The notes: generated by a model from the letters alone, not told the origin. A stretch of DNA of 64,000 bases from Comamonas testosteroni TK102 (GCF_000739375.1 NZ_CP006704.1:124001-188000), one strand, 5' to 3'. Positions 36,291 to 45,050 are shown, numbered from the stretch's first letter. A program made the numbers and translations.

Positions 36291-37435
36291 TTGCCCTGGC
36301 GCGCAAGACGCTGATCTATGAGTGGAGGCGCTTTGTCCCCTCGGTGTTCGCCGTGGGCTTTTCGGGCGTTCTGCTGGCCATGCAGGCCGCCCTGGTGCTG
36401 GGCATCTTCGGCTCTGCAGCGATCTACGTGACGGCTTCTTCAGCCGATCTCTGGGTGGGCTATCCGGGTACGCAAAGCGTGAACTTCGGGCGCAATATCG
36501 GCAGCGATGTGGAGATGCGCCTGCGCATGGACCCCGATGTCGCGGCCGTTGAGTCCTATGTCTGGGTCGATGGCGACTGGCGTGCGCGCGCCGGCGCCCA
36601 GGGCGCGACCGGAGGTGGCGTCTCGGTCTATCTCTCGGGCGTCAGCACTGCGGACAACTCCATGATGTTCACCAAGGTGCTCGCCTCCTGGCAGCGACAG
36701 CTGCTGCGCGAGCCCGGGGCCGTGATTGTGGACAGGGCGGACCTGGGGACTCTGGGTGCGCAGGAAGGCAGTACGGCCTGGATCAACAACCATGCGGTCA
36801 AGATCGTGGCTGCCGTCGACGGCTTGCGCGGGCTGGGCGGCGTCAACGTGATCGCCTCGCTCAGCACGACCCGCGAAATTGCAGAAACCAGTGCTGAGCA
36901 TGGCAGCACCTATTTTGTGGCGCGTCTCAAGCAAGAAGCCAAGGCAGGCGAGGCCCAGGCGAGATTGAGCCGCTCCAGCAGCAGCTTCGGCCCGTACGAG
37001 GTCTGGACGGCGGATGCCTTTGCGCGCCGCTCCCAGCGTTACTGGATGCTCGATACCGGCGCCGGTGCCGGCGTGCTCTTCATGGCCGTCATCGTCTGCC
37101 TGGTGGGCGCCATCGTGACCAGCCAGTCGCTCAAGGCGGTGGTGGCAGGATCCGCCCGCGAGTATGCGGTGCTCAATGCCCTGGGCGTGAGCCGGGCAGC
37201 CCTGGGCCGCGTGGTGGTAGAGCAGGCCTGCTGGATTGGCGGTCTGGGCTTCGTGCTGGCGGCATTGGCCAGCGCGGTGCTGCTCAGCATTGCATCCGCC
37301 TATCGGGTCCCTGTGGCCCTCAACCTGTCCGCGGTACTCGCCTGCGGCTTTCTGGTGGCCGTGCTGTCGCTGCTGTCGGGTCTGGGCGCCATGCGCAGCC
37401 TGCTGCGTGCCGACCCGGCAACCCTGTTGCGTTAA
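36287..37435 (+). CDS. ABC exporter permease, FtsX/MacB type (DevC-like)
   Basis: 382 residues. One N-terminal helix (about 16-45), a 200-residue periplasmic domain, then three helices near 260-285, 305-330 and 345-370, which is the FtsX-like four-helix layout. SREYAVLNALGVSRAAL-type coupling helix (AREYAVLNALGVSR) and a final LLRADPATLLR are typical. With the ATPase next door it should form a mechano-transmission exporter that pushes substrate from periplasm or outer leaflet through the adaptor and channel. Start overlaps the channel gene (ATGA). Confidence 0.92.
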   Translation: MIALARKTLIYEWRRFVPSVFAVGFSGVLLAMQAALVLGIFGSAAIYVTASSADLWVGYPGTQSVNFGRNIGSDVEMRLRMDPDVAAVESYVWVDGDWRARAGAQGATGGGVSVYLSGVSTADNSMMFTKVLASWQRQLLREPGAVIVDRADLGTLGAQEGSTAWINNHAVKIVAAVDGLRGLGGVNVIASLSTTREIAETSAEHGSTYFVARLKQEAKAGEAQARLSRSSSSFGPYEVWTADAFARRSQRYWMLDTGAGAGVLFMAVIVCLVGAIVTSQSLKAVVAGSAREYAVLNALGVSRAALGRVVVEQACWIGGLGFVLAALASAVLLSIASAYRVPVALNLSAVLACGFLVAVLSLLSGLGAMRSLLRADPATLLR

Positions 37436-37445
37436 GGCCTGAAAC

Positions 37446-38198
37446 ATGCCAGCCGAGACCATGGAACGCGTCAAAACACCTGTAGCCAAGGATGCTGTGC
37501 CCAGCCTAGAGGCCGTGCGCCTCGACAAATCCTTTGTGTCGGGCATCGTCCAGGTGCATGTGCTGCAGGGGCTGTCCGTCAGCCTCTATGCGGGCGAGCT
37601 GAGCCTGATTTCCGGCCCTTCGGGCTGCGGCAAAAGCACGCTGCTGTCCCTGATGTCGGGACTGCAGAAGCCCGATGCCGGCCATGCGCTGGCACTGGGC
37701 GAGGACCTGGCCAAGCTCGGTACGGCGGCATTGGAGAAATTTCGTCTGCGGCATACGGGCTTCGTCTTCCAGGGCTTCAATCTGTTTCCGGCCCTGACGG
37801 CACTGGAGCAGGTGCAGCTGCCACTGGGCTATATGGGCCTCAAAAGCGCCGAGACATTGCGCCGAGCCAAGGAGGCGCTCGATGAAGTGGGGCTCTCGCA
37901 CCGCAGTCATATGCGCCCGGCCCAGCTGTCGGGTGGCGAGAAGCAGCGCGTGGCCATCGCACGTGCCATGGCCAAGCAGCCCCGTCTGCTGTTCGCCGAC
38001 GAGCCCACCAGTGCGCTGGATGCCGAGAGCGGCCAGCGCGTCATCGACTTGCTGCACCGTGCAGCGCGCACGCACGGCACCACGGTGCTCTGCGTCAGCC
38101 ATGACCCGCGTCTGGTGCGCCACGCCGATCGTGTGCTGGGCATGGAAGACGGCGCCATTCGCAGCGACTGGCGCCAGAACAGCCCCATCAAGGAATAA
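37446..38198 (+). CDS. ABC exporter ATPase (MacB/LolD-like)
   Basis: 250 residues. Walker A GPSGCGKST at 57-65, Q-loop GFVFQGFNLFPALTALEQV, signature LSGGEKQRVAIARAM, Walker B LLFADEPTSALD and H-loop CVSHDPRL are all intact. It powers the neighbouring FtsX-type permease. ATG 37446; an internal Met six codons on is possible. It lies 10 bases after the permease gene. Confidence 0.94.
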   Translation: MPAETMERVKTPVAKDAVPSLEAVRLDKSFVSGIVQVHVLQGLSVSLYAGELSLISGPSGCGKSTLLSLMSGLQKPDAGHALALGEDLAKLGTAALEKFRLRHTGFVFQGFNLFPALTALEQVQLPLGYMGLKSAETLRRAKEALDEVGLSHRSHMRPAQLSGGEKQRVAIARAMAKQPRLLFADEPTSALDAESGQRVIDLLHRAARTHGTTVLCVSHDPRLVRHADRVLGMEDGAIRSDWRQNSPIKE

Positions 38199-38200
38199 AC

Positions 38201-39136
38201 ATGAACCCAAGCCCATTTCGTCTCAGCATTGTGTCGGGCGCGCCGCTGCTGGCGGCGGCCGTGCTGATGCTGGGCGGGTGCTCTCCGTCTCAGGACGCGG
38301 CCTCCGTGGTCACACCGGCTGCAGCCCAGACCAAGCCTCAAAGCCAGGTGGCGGTTGCGCGCGGCAAGATCGACGTCGAAGGCGGTCTGCTCGATCTTTC
38401 GTCGACCGCATCGGGCGTGGTGCAGCAATTGCTGGTCAAGGAAGGTCAGAGCGTGCAGAAAGGCCAGCTGGTGCTGCGTCTCGCAGACGATGCGGCGCGC
38501 GCCGATCTGGCGGTGGCGGAGTCCGAGCTGCAACTGGCACAGACCAAGCTCAAGACGCGCCAGGATCGCCTGCCCGCGCTCAAGGCCACGCTGACGCGCT
38601 GGCAGGCCGCAGCCAAACAGGGAGCGGCGGATCTGCAGAGCGTGGACGAAGCCGTGCAGGCCCTGCGTGACGCACAGTCCGAAGTGGATATTGCGGCTGC
38701 GGAAGTCACGGTCGCCAAGCGCAAGGCCGAGCAGCTGCGGGCTCTGCTGCAGCGCCACGAGCTGCGTGCGCCCGAGGCCGGCGTCGTGGTGCGCCTGCTG
38801 GCCCAGGGCGGCAGCATGCTGCAAAGCGGTAGCCCGGTGGCGGTGCTGCTGCCCAAGCGGCCCCTGATCGTGCGGGCCGAAGTCAACGAAAGCTATGTGA
38901 CGGCGATTCGCGAAGGCATGAAAGCCCAGGTGGTCGTTGACGCAGACGGCAGCGCTGCCCGCCAGGAGTTTCCCGCTGCGACCGTGCTGCGCATCAGTCC
39001 CGTCTACGGTACGGCCCGGCTGCAGGACGACGCGCAGCGCGGCCCGGTAAGAGTTGTGGAATGCGTGCTGGCATTTGACCAGCCGCCCGCCAATGTCAAG
39101 GTCGGTCAGAACGTGAGGGTCAGTTTCCATGAATAA
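38201..39136 (+). CDS. HlyD/MacA-type periplasmic adaptor lipoprotein
   Basis: 311 residues. Signal peptide with lipobox LGGC (lipidated Cys near 27), then a lipoyl/barrel-sandwich half ASGVVQQLLVKEGQSVQKGQLVLRL, given by its core VVQQLLVKEGQSVQKGQL, a coiled-coil hairpin about 80-170, the second lipoyl half HELRAPEAGVVVRLLAQGG and a beta-barrel domain. It bridges the inner-membrane exporter and the outer-membrane channel. It overlaps the phosphatase gene by eight bases. Confidence 0.92.
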   Translation: MNPSPFRLSIVSGAPLLAAAVLMLGGCSPSQDAASVVTPAAAQTKPQSQVAVARGKIDVEGGLLDLSSTASGVVQQLLVKEGQSVQKGQLVLRLADDAARADLAVAESELQLAQTKLKTRQDRLPALKATLTRWQAAAKQGAADLQSVDEAVQALRDAQSEVDIAAAEVTVAKRKAEQLRALLQRHELRAPEAGVVVRLLAQGGSMLQSGSPVAVLLPKRPLIVRAEVNESYVTAIREGMKAQVVVDADGSAARQEFPAATVLRISPVYGTARLQDDAQRGPVRVVECVLAFDQPPANVKVGQNVRVSFHE

Positions 39137-39842
39137 GCGCATTCAGATTTTCCCGTCGCCTGCAGGTACAGCTTCGACCGGCTGGATGGTGCAAAGCGAT
39201 TTCGACGGCACCATCAGCCTGCTGGACGTGACCGATACCCTGCTCAACCGCTTTGGCAAGCCAGGCTGGCAGGAGCTGGAAGACGCCTGGGAGCGTGGCG
39301 AGATCGGCTCGCGCGAATGCATGAAGGGTCAGGTGGCTTTGCTGGACATGAGCGAGGCAGAGCTGCAGAACCATCTGGACGGTATCGAGATCGACGCGCA
39401 CTTTGCCGGCTTCGTGGCTGAGGCCAGGTTGCATGGCATCAAGGTGCAGGTCGTCAGCGACGGCATCGACTATGCGATTCGCCATGTGCTCGCACGCCAC
39501 GGCCTCGGGGATCTGGAAGTCATCGCCAATCATCTGGTGCAGACGGGCGAGCGCAGCTGGCGACTGGATTCGCCCTGGGCCAGCAATCGCTGCACACGGG
39601 CCAGCGGCAACTGCAAGTGCGAGCGCCTTGCCGAGCAGCAGGCGGTGCATGGGCGGGTGCTCTACATCGGCGACAGCACGTCGGATTTCTGCGTTTCCGG
39701 CAAGGCTGACTTTGTGCTGGCCAAGTACAAGCTCATCGACTATTGCGAGAGCCAGGGGATTGCCCATGCGCGCTTCGAGCATTTTGCGCAGGCCACCCAG
39801 CTGCTGGAGCAGGTCCTGCTCGGCATGGAGCAGACTGCATGA
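39129..39842 (+). CDS. HAD-superfamily phosphatase (MtnX-like)
   Basis: 237 residues. HAD motif I SDFDGTIS with nucleophile Asp24 and acid Asp26, motif II VVSDGID, and motif IV GDSTSDFCVS. A Cys-rich loop CTRASGNCKCE resembles the cysteine cluster of the MtnX/phosphoserine-phosphatase-like group. It probably removes phosphate from a small metabolite. Its position inside the exporter operon, with overlaps on both sides, suggests that it acts in making the exported compound. Substrate unknown. Confidence 0.85.
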   Translation: MNKRIQIFPSPAGTASTGWMVQSDFDGTISLLDVTDTLLNRFGKPGWQELEDAWERGEIGSRECMKGQVALLDMSEAELQNHLDGIEIDAHFAGFVAEARLHGIKVQVVSDGIDYAIRHVLARHGLGDLEVIANHLVQTGERSWRLDSPWASNRCTRASGNCKCERLAEQQAVHGRVLYIGDSTSDFCVSGKADFVLAKYKLIDYCESQGIAHARFEHFAQATQLLEQVLLGMEQTA

Positions 39843-40747
39843 ATGCCGCCGATGGATTGGGGCTGCTGCAGCAGCCGGATTGGCAGCAGCTGTGTGTGAC
39901 GCCGCATGAGTTCGTCATGCCCGGCGAAGGCCGCAATGCCCGTACGGGCGTGCTGCTGATTCATGGCCTGACCGGCACGCCTGCCGAGATGCGCCTGCTC
40001 GCCAAAGGTCTGAACAAGCAGGGCTTCACGGTCTACGGGGTGCAACTGGCAGGACATTGCGGCAGCATGGAAGACCTGGTGGCCGCGCGCTGGACGGATT
40101 GGCTGGCAAGTGTGGAGTCGGGTCTGCAGCGCTTTTCGCTGCATGTGGACCATGTGGTGGTCGGCGGTCTGTCCATGGGGGCGCTGCTGTCGCTGGCCGT
40201 GGCAGAGCGCCATCCCGACAAGGTGGCCGGCGTCTGTGCGCTGTCCACCACCTTCCGCTATGACGGCTGGAGCATTCCGGCCTATACCAAGCTGGCGTTC
40301 CTGCTGCCGCTGTTCCGCCTGCTGGGCATCGGTCGCAACAGCGTCTTCATGGAGGCGCCGCCCTACGGCATCAAGGACGAGGCCTTGCGCGCGCGCGTGG
40401 TCGAGCAGATGAACAGCGGCGACAGCTCTGCTGCGGGTCTGCCCGGCAATCCCTGGTGGAGCGTCATCGAGCTGCGGGCCCTGTCTGCGAATGTGCAGAC
40501 CCGACTGGCGCAGCTGCGCTCGCCCTGTCTGGTCATTCATGCCCGGGAAGACGATATTTCTTCGGTCAGCAATGCCCACGATATCCAGCGCGGCGCGGTC
40601 AACGCCCATGTCGACCTGGTGCTGCTGGACAATTGCTATCACATGATCACCATCGACCGCGAGCGCCGTACCGTGATTGCCAAGCTCAACGAATTCATCG
40701 CGCGCATTGCCAGCTCGGCGGCGCCTGCCAGGGGTGCGAATGGGTAG
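39839..40747 (+). CDS. Alpha/beta hydrolase (carboxylesterase/monoacylglycerol-lipase-like)
   Basis: 302 residues. Oxyanion-loop HGLTGTPAEMR, nucleophile elbow GLSMG with Ser112, acid Asp in HAREDDISS and catalytic His in NCYHMIT. Lid region between 140 and 210. This resembles Est30-type carboxylesterases that act on short-chain or monoacyl esters. Start ATG overlaps the phosphatase stop (ATGA) and its stop overlaps the next gene by eight bases, so all are co-translated. Probably an esterase or acyl-transfer step in the same pathway. Confidence 0.88.
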   Translation: MNAADGLGLLQQPDWQQLCVTPHEFVMPGEGRNARTGVLLIHGLTGTPAEMRLLAKGLNKQGFTVYGVQLAGHCGSMEDLVAARWTDWLASVESGLQRFSLHVDHVVVGGLSMGALLSLAVAERHPDKVAGVCALSTTFRYDGWSIPAYTKLAFLLPLFRLLGIGRNSVFMEAPPYGIKDEALRARVVEQMNSGDSSAAGLPGNPWWSVIELRALSANVQTRLAQLRSPCLVIHAREDDISSVSNAHDIQRGAVNAHVDLVLLDNCYHMITIDRERRTVIAKLNEFIARIASSAAPARGANG

Positions 40748-41108
40748 TGATCTCTCGCCCCTGGTGGTGACGTTGTGGATACTCAATGTGCTGGTGGACA
40801 GTGGCGGACAGCTGGCTTTCAAGGCCGCGGCCAGTGAGCCCGGGCATCGCAATGGCACGCAGCGTTGGCGCTTCATGCTGGCCAGGCCCTGGCTGTGGGT
40901 GGGCATTGCCTGCTATGTCGCGGAGTTTCTGGTCTGGCTGGCGTTTCTGTCGCTGGTGCCGCTGTCGGACGGGGTGCTACTGGGCTCGATCAACATCGTT
41001 GCCATCATGATTCTGGGCCGGGTGCTGTTTCGTGAAAAGCTCGCGCCCATGCGCGTGGCCGGCATCGTGCTGGTGTCCATAGGCGTGGCCATCGTTGGAT
41101 TGCATTAA
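40740..41108 (+). CDS. Half-size EamA/SMR transporter, first of a pair (ArnE/F-like layout)
   Basis: 122 residues with four hydrophobic helices; SDGVLLGSINIVAIMILGRVLF (core GSINIVAIMILGRVLFREK) followed by VAGIVLVSIGVAIVGLH is the EamA/SMR C-terminal pattern. Proteins of this size work as dimers, and pairs encoded side by side usually form heterodimers, as ArnE/ArnF do when flipping undecaprenyl-phosphate-aminoarabinose. Overlap with the hydrolase gene on one side and 12 bases to the second half on the other. Confidence 0.85.
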   Translation: MGSDLSPLVVTLWILNVLVDSGGQLAFKAAASEPGHRNGTQRWRFMLARPWLWVGIACYVAEFLVWLAFLSLVPLSDGVLLGSINIVAIMILGRVLFREKLAPMRVAGIVLVSIGVAIVGLH

Positions 41109-41120
41109 GGGCCGTCGGCT

Positions 41121-41507
41121 ATGAAGCGTTTTTACATTGTCGGCTTTCTGGTACTCATGGCCTTTGACACGCTGGCGCAGCTCAGCTTCAAGCAGGCTGG
41201 TGATTCCGCATTGCCGCTGGAGTTCTCGACCGGCTGGCTGCTGCGCGTGTTCAGCCAGCCCTGGATCTACGGTGCCTTCGTGGGCTACATCGGGGCCTTT
41301 TTCACCTGGATGAGCCTGCTCAAGCACGCTCCCATCGGCCCGGCATTCGCCGCCTCGCATCTGGAGATCATCTCGGTGCTGGCGATCTCGTACTGGCTGT
41401 TCAACGAGCCCATTGGCTGGCCGCAGATCATTGGCTGCCTGTTCATCGTGGCCGGCATCATGTGCCTGGCCGTGAGCGAGAAGCCAGAGGCCGAGCAGGC
41501 CGCCTGA
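41121..41507 (+). CDS. Half-size EamA/SMR transporter, second of a pair
   Basis: 128 residues, four helices. The start MKRFYIVGFLVLMAFDTLAQ and the end EPIGWPQIIGCLFIVAGIMC match the EamA/SMR type; YGAFVGYIGAFFTWMSLLKH forms the central helices. Sequence differs from the first half, as expected for two unlike subunits in opposite orientation. Ends one base before the DegT gene start region. Likely flips or exports the operon's lipid or amine product. Confidence 0.85.
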   Translation: MKRFYIVGFLVLMAFDTLAQLSFKQAGDSALPLEFSTGWLLRVFSQPWIYGAFVGYIGAFFTWMSLLKHAPIGPAFAASHLEIISVLAISYWLFNEPIGWPQIIGCLFIVAGIMCLAVSEKPEAEQAA

Positions 41508-41508
41508 A

Positions 41509-42726
41509 ATGCGTCAGCCCACCGTGCCGCCAACGGCAGGCCTGCCACTGCAGATCGGCGATCTCTGGCCCTCGGGGGCGGGCAGCCTGGCAGCGCAGCT
41601 GGCCGCGTGGCTGGGCGTGGAGGAGGTGCAGCTCGAATGCTCGGGCACCTCGGCCCTGATGGTGGCTCTGCGCAGCCTGCAGGCCCTCAGTCCGGGGCGC
41701 AGCGAGGTCGTCGCACCGGCCTATACCTGTCCGCTGGTGGCGCTGGCGATTGCGCAGTGCGGGCTGCAGCTGCGCCTTTGCGATCTGCGCGCCGATGCGC
41801 TGGACATGGACCCGGTCTGCCTGCGGCAGCTGTGCAGCGACCGCACCCTGGCCGTGCTACCAACCCACCTGTGCGGGCGTGTTGCCGATGTGGACGCCGC
41901 CATGCAATGTGCGCGTGCCGTGGGCGCCTATGTGATCGAGGATGCGGCACAGGCGCTTGGAGCGCGCAGCGACGCAGTTTCGGTGGGTCTCAAGGGCGAT
42001 CTCGGCTTTTTCAGCCTGGCCGTGGGCAAGGGGCTGAGCACTTTTGAAGGCGGCGTGCTGGTGGCGCGCGAGCCCTCCATGCGTGCCGCGCTGCGCGCCG
42101 CTGGCACCGCCACGCGCTTCAGCCCCTGGTGGGAGCTGCGCCGCAGCATCGAGCTGCTGGGCTACGCCATGCTCTACCGGCCCGCGGGGCTGCGCATGGC
42201 CTATGGCAAGCCGCTGGAGAAATCACTGTCTCGCGGTGACTGGGTGGAGGCCGCAGGGGATGACTTCGACGATCTCATTCCGCAGCACCGTCTGGGGCGC
42301 TGGCGCCAGAGTGTGGGTGCCAAGGCATTGCGGCGGCTGGCGGCATTTCAGCAGCAGACCTCCGCGCAGGCCGGCCTGCGCATCGCGCAGCTGCAGGCCT
42401 TCGGGCTGGAGGTCGTGCAGGATGCCGTGCCCGGGGCGCAGGGCGTGTGGCCGGTGATCTTGCTGCGCATGCCCAGCCAGAAGGCAAGGGATGCCGTGCT
42501 GCGCGCGCACTGGGATGGTGGTTGGGGTCTGTCCCTGCCTTTTGTCCATGTGCTGCCCGACTATGGCCGCTACGACCATGTGCTGGGTGCTGCGCGGGGC
42601 GACACCGTCGGCCAGGCACGTGACTGGGCGCAGCGCCTGCTGGCCATCAGCAACAGCCCGTGGCTGGATGAGGCACGGTTTGCCCAACTGGCGGGCCACC
42701 TCCGGTCCGTGGTTCAGCGTGCCTGA
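41509..42726 (+). CDS. DegT/DnrJ/EryC1-type PLP aminotransferase
   Basis: 405 residues, the usual size. PLP-binding parts: SGTSALMVAL near 46-55, PAYTCPLVALAI, the Asp-containing VIEDAAQALGAR, and the lysine segment FFSLAVGKGLSTFEGG with probable Schiff-base Lys174, where relatives have S-x-x-x-K-x-x-x-x-x-E-G-G. Enzymes of this family (ArnB, DesV) aminate keto-sugars or cyclitols. No sugar-nucleotide genes are near, so the acceptor is open. Last gene of the run; a palindromic repeat follows its stop. Confidence 0.9.
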   Translation: MRQPTVPPTAGLPLQIGDLWPSGAGSLAAQLAAWLGVEEVQLECSGTSALMVALRSLQALSPGRSEVVAPAYTCPLVALAIAQCGLQLRLCDLRADALDMDPVCLRQLCSDRTLAVLPTHLCGRVADVDAAMQCARAVGAYVIEDAAQALGARSDAVSVGLKGDLGFFSLAVGKGLSTFEGGVLVAREPSMRAALRAAGTATRFSPWWELRRSIELLGYAMLYRPAGLRMAYGKPLEKSLSRGDWVEAAGDDFDDLIPQHRLGRWRQSVGAKALRRLAAFQQQTSAQAGLRIAQLQAFGLEVVQDAVPGAQGVWPVILLRMPSQKARDAVLRAHWDGGWGLSLPFVHVLPDYGRYDHVLGAARGDTVGQARDWAQRLLAISNSPWLDEARFAQLAGHLRSVVQRA

Positions 42727-42736
42727 CTCTCATAAA

Positions 42737-42826
42737 ACAATAGCTGCTTACGCTTGATATAAAAAGATTTCAGGCCGTATTGATGCTGAAATCAATGGCA
42801 GTCAAGCGGTAGATGCTTTGATTTTT
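42737..42826. repeat. Palindromic repeat family 2, copy 3 (contains the cfa stop codon)
   Basis: The left arm has TAGCTGCTTACGCTTGA and GATTTCAG, the right arm CTGAAATC, then TCAAGCGGTAGATGCTTTGA, a degenerate reverse copy. GATTTCAG and CTGAAATC pair perfectly. It separates the convergent DegT and cfa-like genes; the right arm overlaps the end of the cfa-like gene (stop at 42804-42802). Confidence 0.75.
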
Positions 42827-44103
42827 GCGGCGCCCGCCATGGCGGGCGCGGTCAGGCCCAGGGCCGCCTCCCGGCTTTTGAGTGCCCCTTCGCGCTGGTG
42901 CACATAGTCGCGCGTCAGCGGCACGGCATCCTGCCTGCGCGCCAGCTGAACCTGGAAGATGGCGATGTCCTGGTAGCGGAACGCGGTTTCCGACATCGAC
43001 AGATAGAACTCCCACATGCGGCAGAAGCGCTCGTCATACAGCGCTGCGGCTTCGGCGCGGCGGGCCATGAAGCGCTCGCGCCACAGGCGCAGGGTCTGGG
43101 CATAGTGCAGGCGCAGCACCTCGATATCGCAGATCACCAGCCCCGCGCGCTCTATGGCCGGCGTGAACTCCGACATCGACGGAATATGGCCGCCAGGAAA
43201 GATGTAGCGCTCTATCCAGGGATTGTTGAAGTCGGGTACATCGCTGTTGCCTATGAAGTGCAGCAGCATCACGCCATCCTCGCTGAGCAGCTCATGGCAT
43301 TTGCGGAAGAAGGCGTCGTGGAATTTCGTGCCCACATGCTCGAACATGCCGACAGAGACGATGCGCTCGAACGGCCCCTGTGTATCGCGGTAGTCTTGCA
43401 GCCGGTACTCCAGCCGTTCACCATGGATGGACTGCGAGGCCCTGGACTGCGCGCCGGCCAGTTGCTCCGTGGACAGCGTGATGCCGGTGACATGGTCGGC
43501 GCCGGCCACCTCGGCCAGATAGCGCGAGAGACCGCCCCAGCCGCAGCCGATGTCTAGCACGCGCTGGCCCGGCTCGATCAGCAGCTTGGCGGCGATATGG
43601 CGCTTCTTGGCCAGCTGTGCCGTTTCCAGGTCTTCATTGCCCTGCTCGAAATAGGCGCAGGAGTATTGGCGCTCGCTGTCGAGAAACAGCTGATAGAGCC
43701 GGTCGTCCAGATCGTAGTGATGCGCCACGTTGGCACGCGATTTGCCGCGCAGATTGTTCTGCAGCAAGGGCCGCAGCTTCATGCGCCAGGCATCGAGCAT
43801 GCGCACCGTGGCGCTGACAGGCACATGCCTGGCGCCGCGCAGCACCAGCTCCAGCACGTCGTAGACCGTGCCTTGCTCGACCAGCAGGCGCTGCTGCATG
43901 AACAGCTCGCCAAAGTTGAGGTCGGGGTCGCGCAGCAGCGCAAGGACGGCGCGTCTGTCGGCAAAGCGCAGGCGCGCCTGGGGCTGGCCGCCGTCGCCGA
44001 AGATCAGCGCCTTTCCTGAAGGAGTGATGACTTCGAGCCGTCCCGTGGTGACCAGAGGTGCAAATGCCTGTTGCAGCAATTTTTCGGTCAACCGATCCAG
44101 CAT
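42802..44103 (-). CDS. cfa: Cyclopropane-fatty-acyl-phospholipid synthase-like methyltransferase
   Basis: 433 residues. N-terminal domain about 1-120 as in Cfa, then AHHYDLDDRLYQLFLD, YSCAYF, the SAM-binding VLDIGCGWGGLSRYLAE, SVGMFEHVGTKF, and RYIFPGGHIPSM, all family landmarks. It methylenates unsaturated phospholipid acyl chains with SAM, at the inner membrane. The last residues (KIKASTA) and the TGA come from the palindromic repeat. It lies 47 bases after the arginase-like gene, so it belongs to that operon rather than standing alone; a modified lipid substrate is possible. Confidence 0.92.
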   Translation of the reverse strand: MLDRLTEKLLQQAFAPLVTTGRLEVITPSGKALIFGDGGQPQARLRFADRRAVLALLRDPDLNFGELFMQQRLLVEQGTVYDVLELVLRGARHVPVSATVRMLDAWRMKLRPLLQNNLRGKSRANVAHHYDLDDRLYQLFLDSERQYSCAYFEQGNEDLETAQLAKKRHIAAKLLIEPGQRVLDIGCGWGGLSRYLAEVAGADHVTGITLSTEQLAGAQSRASQSIHGERLEYRLQDYRDTQGPFERIVSVGMFEHVGTKFHDAFFRKCHELLSEDGVMLLHFIGNSDVPDFNNPWIERYIFPGGHIPSMSEFTPAIERAGLVICDIEVLRLHYAQTLRLWRERFMARRAEAAALYDERFCRMWEFYLSMSETAFRYQDIAIFQVQLARRQDAVPLTRDYVHQREGALKSREAALGLTAPAMAGAAKIKASTA

Positions 44104-44150
44104 GTCAGCTCCTTGAAGCGAAGTGTTGAAAAGTGGTCGGTGAAATCGCC

Positions 44151-45050
44151 CTAACTCGCGCTGCTGAGCGCTATGCGCTGTATCAGCCGCTGGTTCAATG
44201 CATGTTGCCCGGCCTGCCAGCCGGCCAGCGTAGCGGCGTCAATCTGTGTGTCCTGGCCGTCGCCCGCGCTCATCAGTCGTTTCCACCAGGTGCCATAGTG
44301 CCATGACGACACGTCGCCCGTGATGTCACTGCCCGCGATCTGTCCGCGCAGCGCATCGATCAGCTGCACGGCCTGCTCTTGCAGCATCCGGCCCTGGTCC
44401 CAGTTGGTGCGCACGACTTCGGCGGCGAACACATCCTTGTCTATGCTCAGATACGTGTCCTGCGGCCAGTCATGCAGATGGCTGGACAGCGCATGTACCA
44501 GCTCGGAGATATCGGCAAAGCTGCGAAACGCCTTGCCCGCGCCCACGCGCCTGGCCCAGCCGGTGTCCACGCCGCAGCTCCAGTAGGTGAGCTTGCCGGC
44601 GCGCAGCGGACGCAGATAGTTCTCCCAGGCGTGGGCCGAGCCTATGTCCTGCGAGGTAATGCCTGCCACATGAACCTGCGACACGGCGGGGTGCATGGCC
44701 ACGCGCCGCACCCAGGAGCCGCAGTGCACACCCCAGGGAAAGCGCATATTGTCGGGGTGGTTGTCCAGCACCACCACGCGCAGCGGATGCTTGGCACTGA
44801 AGCCCTTCTGGGCGATGCAGCGCTCGATCAGCGGCCAGCTCAGATGGTGAAAGTCGCCGCTGCCCATGAGCACGGTGCCGTGCTGCGCGGGCAACTGCTC
44901 CTGCATGGCCTGGCCGAAGCGCCTGAAGCTGCGCAGTCCGCAGCCAAAGCGCACCAGCTCCTGCCAGTCGGCCAGCGGCAGGCGCTTTTCTTGCGCGAGC
45001 GGGCCTACCGATCCATCGACATCCAGCACCACAGGTGTTTGTTGCATCAT
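44151..45050 (-). CDS. Arginase/agmatinase-fold metallohydrolase of unusual type
   Basis: 299 residues from ATG 45050, whose ATGA overlaps the acyltransferase stop. All six manganese ligands of the ureohydrolase fold appear: His68 or His69 in GSGDFHH, Asp96, His98 and Asp100 in LDNHPD, and Asp204 and Asp206 in SIDKDVF. The usual SxDxDxxDPxxxPG continuation is replaced by SIDKDVFAAEVVRTNWDQG, and GGDHS by SGDFHH, so the substrate probably differs from arginine or agmatine. It likely hydrolyses a guanidino or related C-N bond in a product made by its operon. Confidence 0.82.
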   Translation of the reverse strand: MMQQTPVVLDVDGSVGPLAQEKRLPLADWQELVRFGCGLRSFRRFGQAMQEQLPAQHGTVLMGSGDFHHLSWPLIERCIAQKGFSAKHPLRVVVLDNHPDNMRFPWGVHCGSWVRRVAMHPAVSQVHVAGITSQDIGSAHAWENYLRPLRAGKLTYWSCGVDTGWARRVGAGKAFRSFADISELVHALSSHLHDWPQDTYLSIDKDVFAAEVVRTNWDQGRMLQEQAVQLIDALRGQIAGSDITGDVSSWHYGTWWKRLMSAGDGQDTQIDAATLAGWQAGQHALNQRLIQRIALSSAS

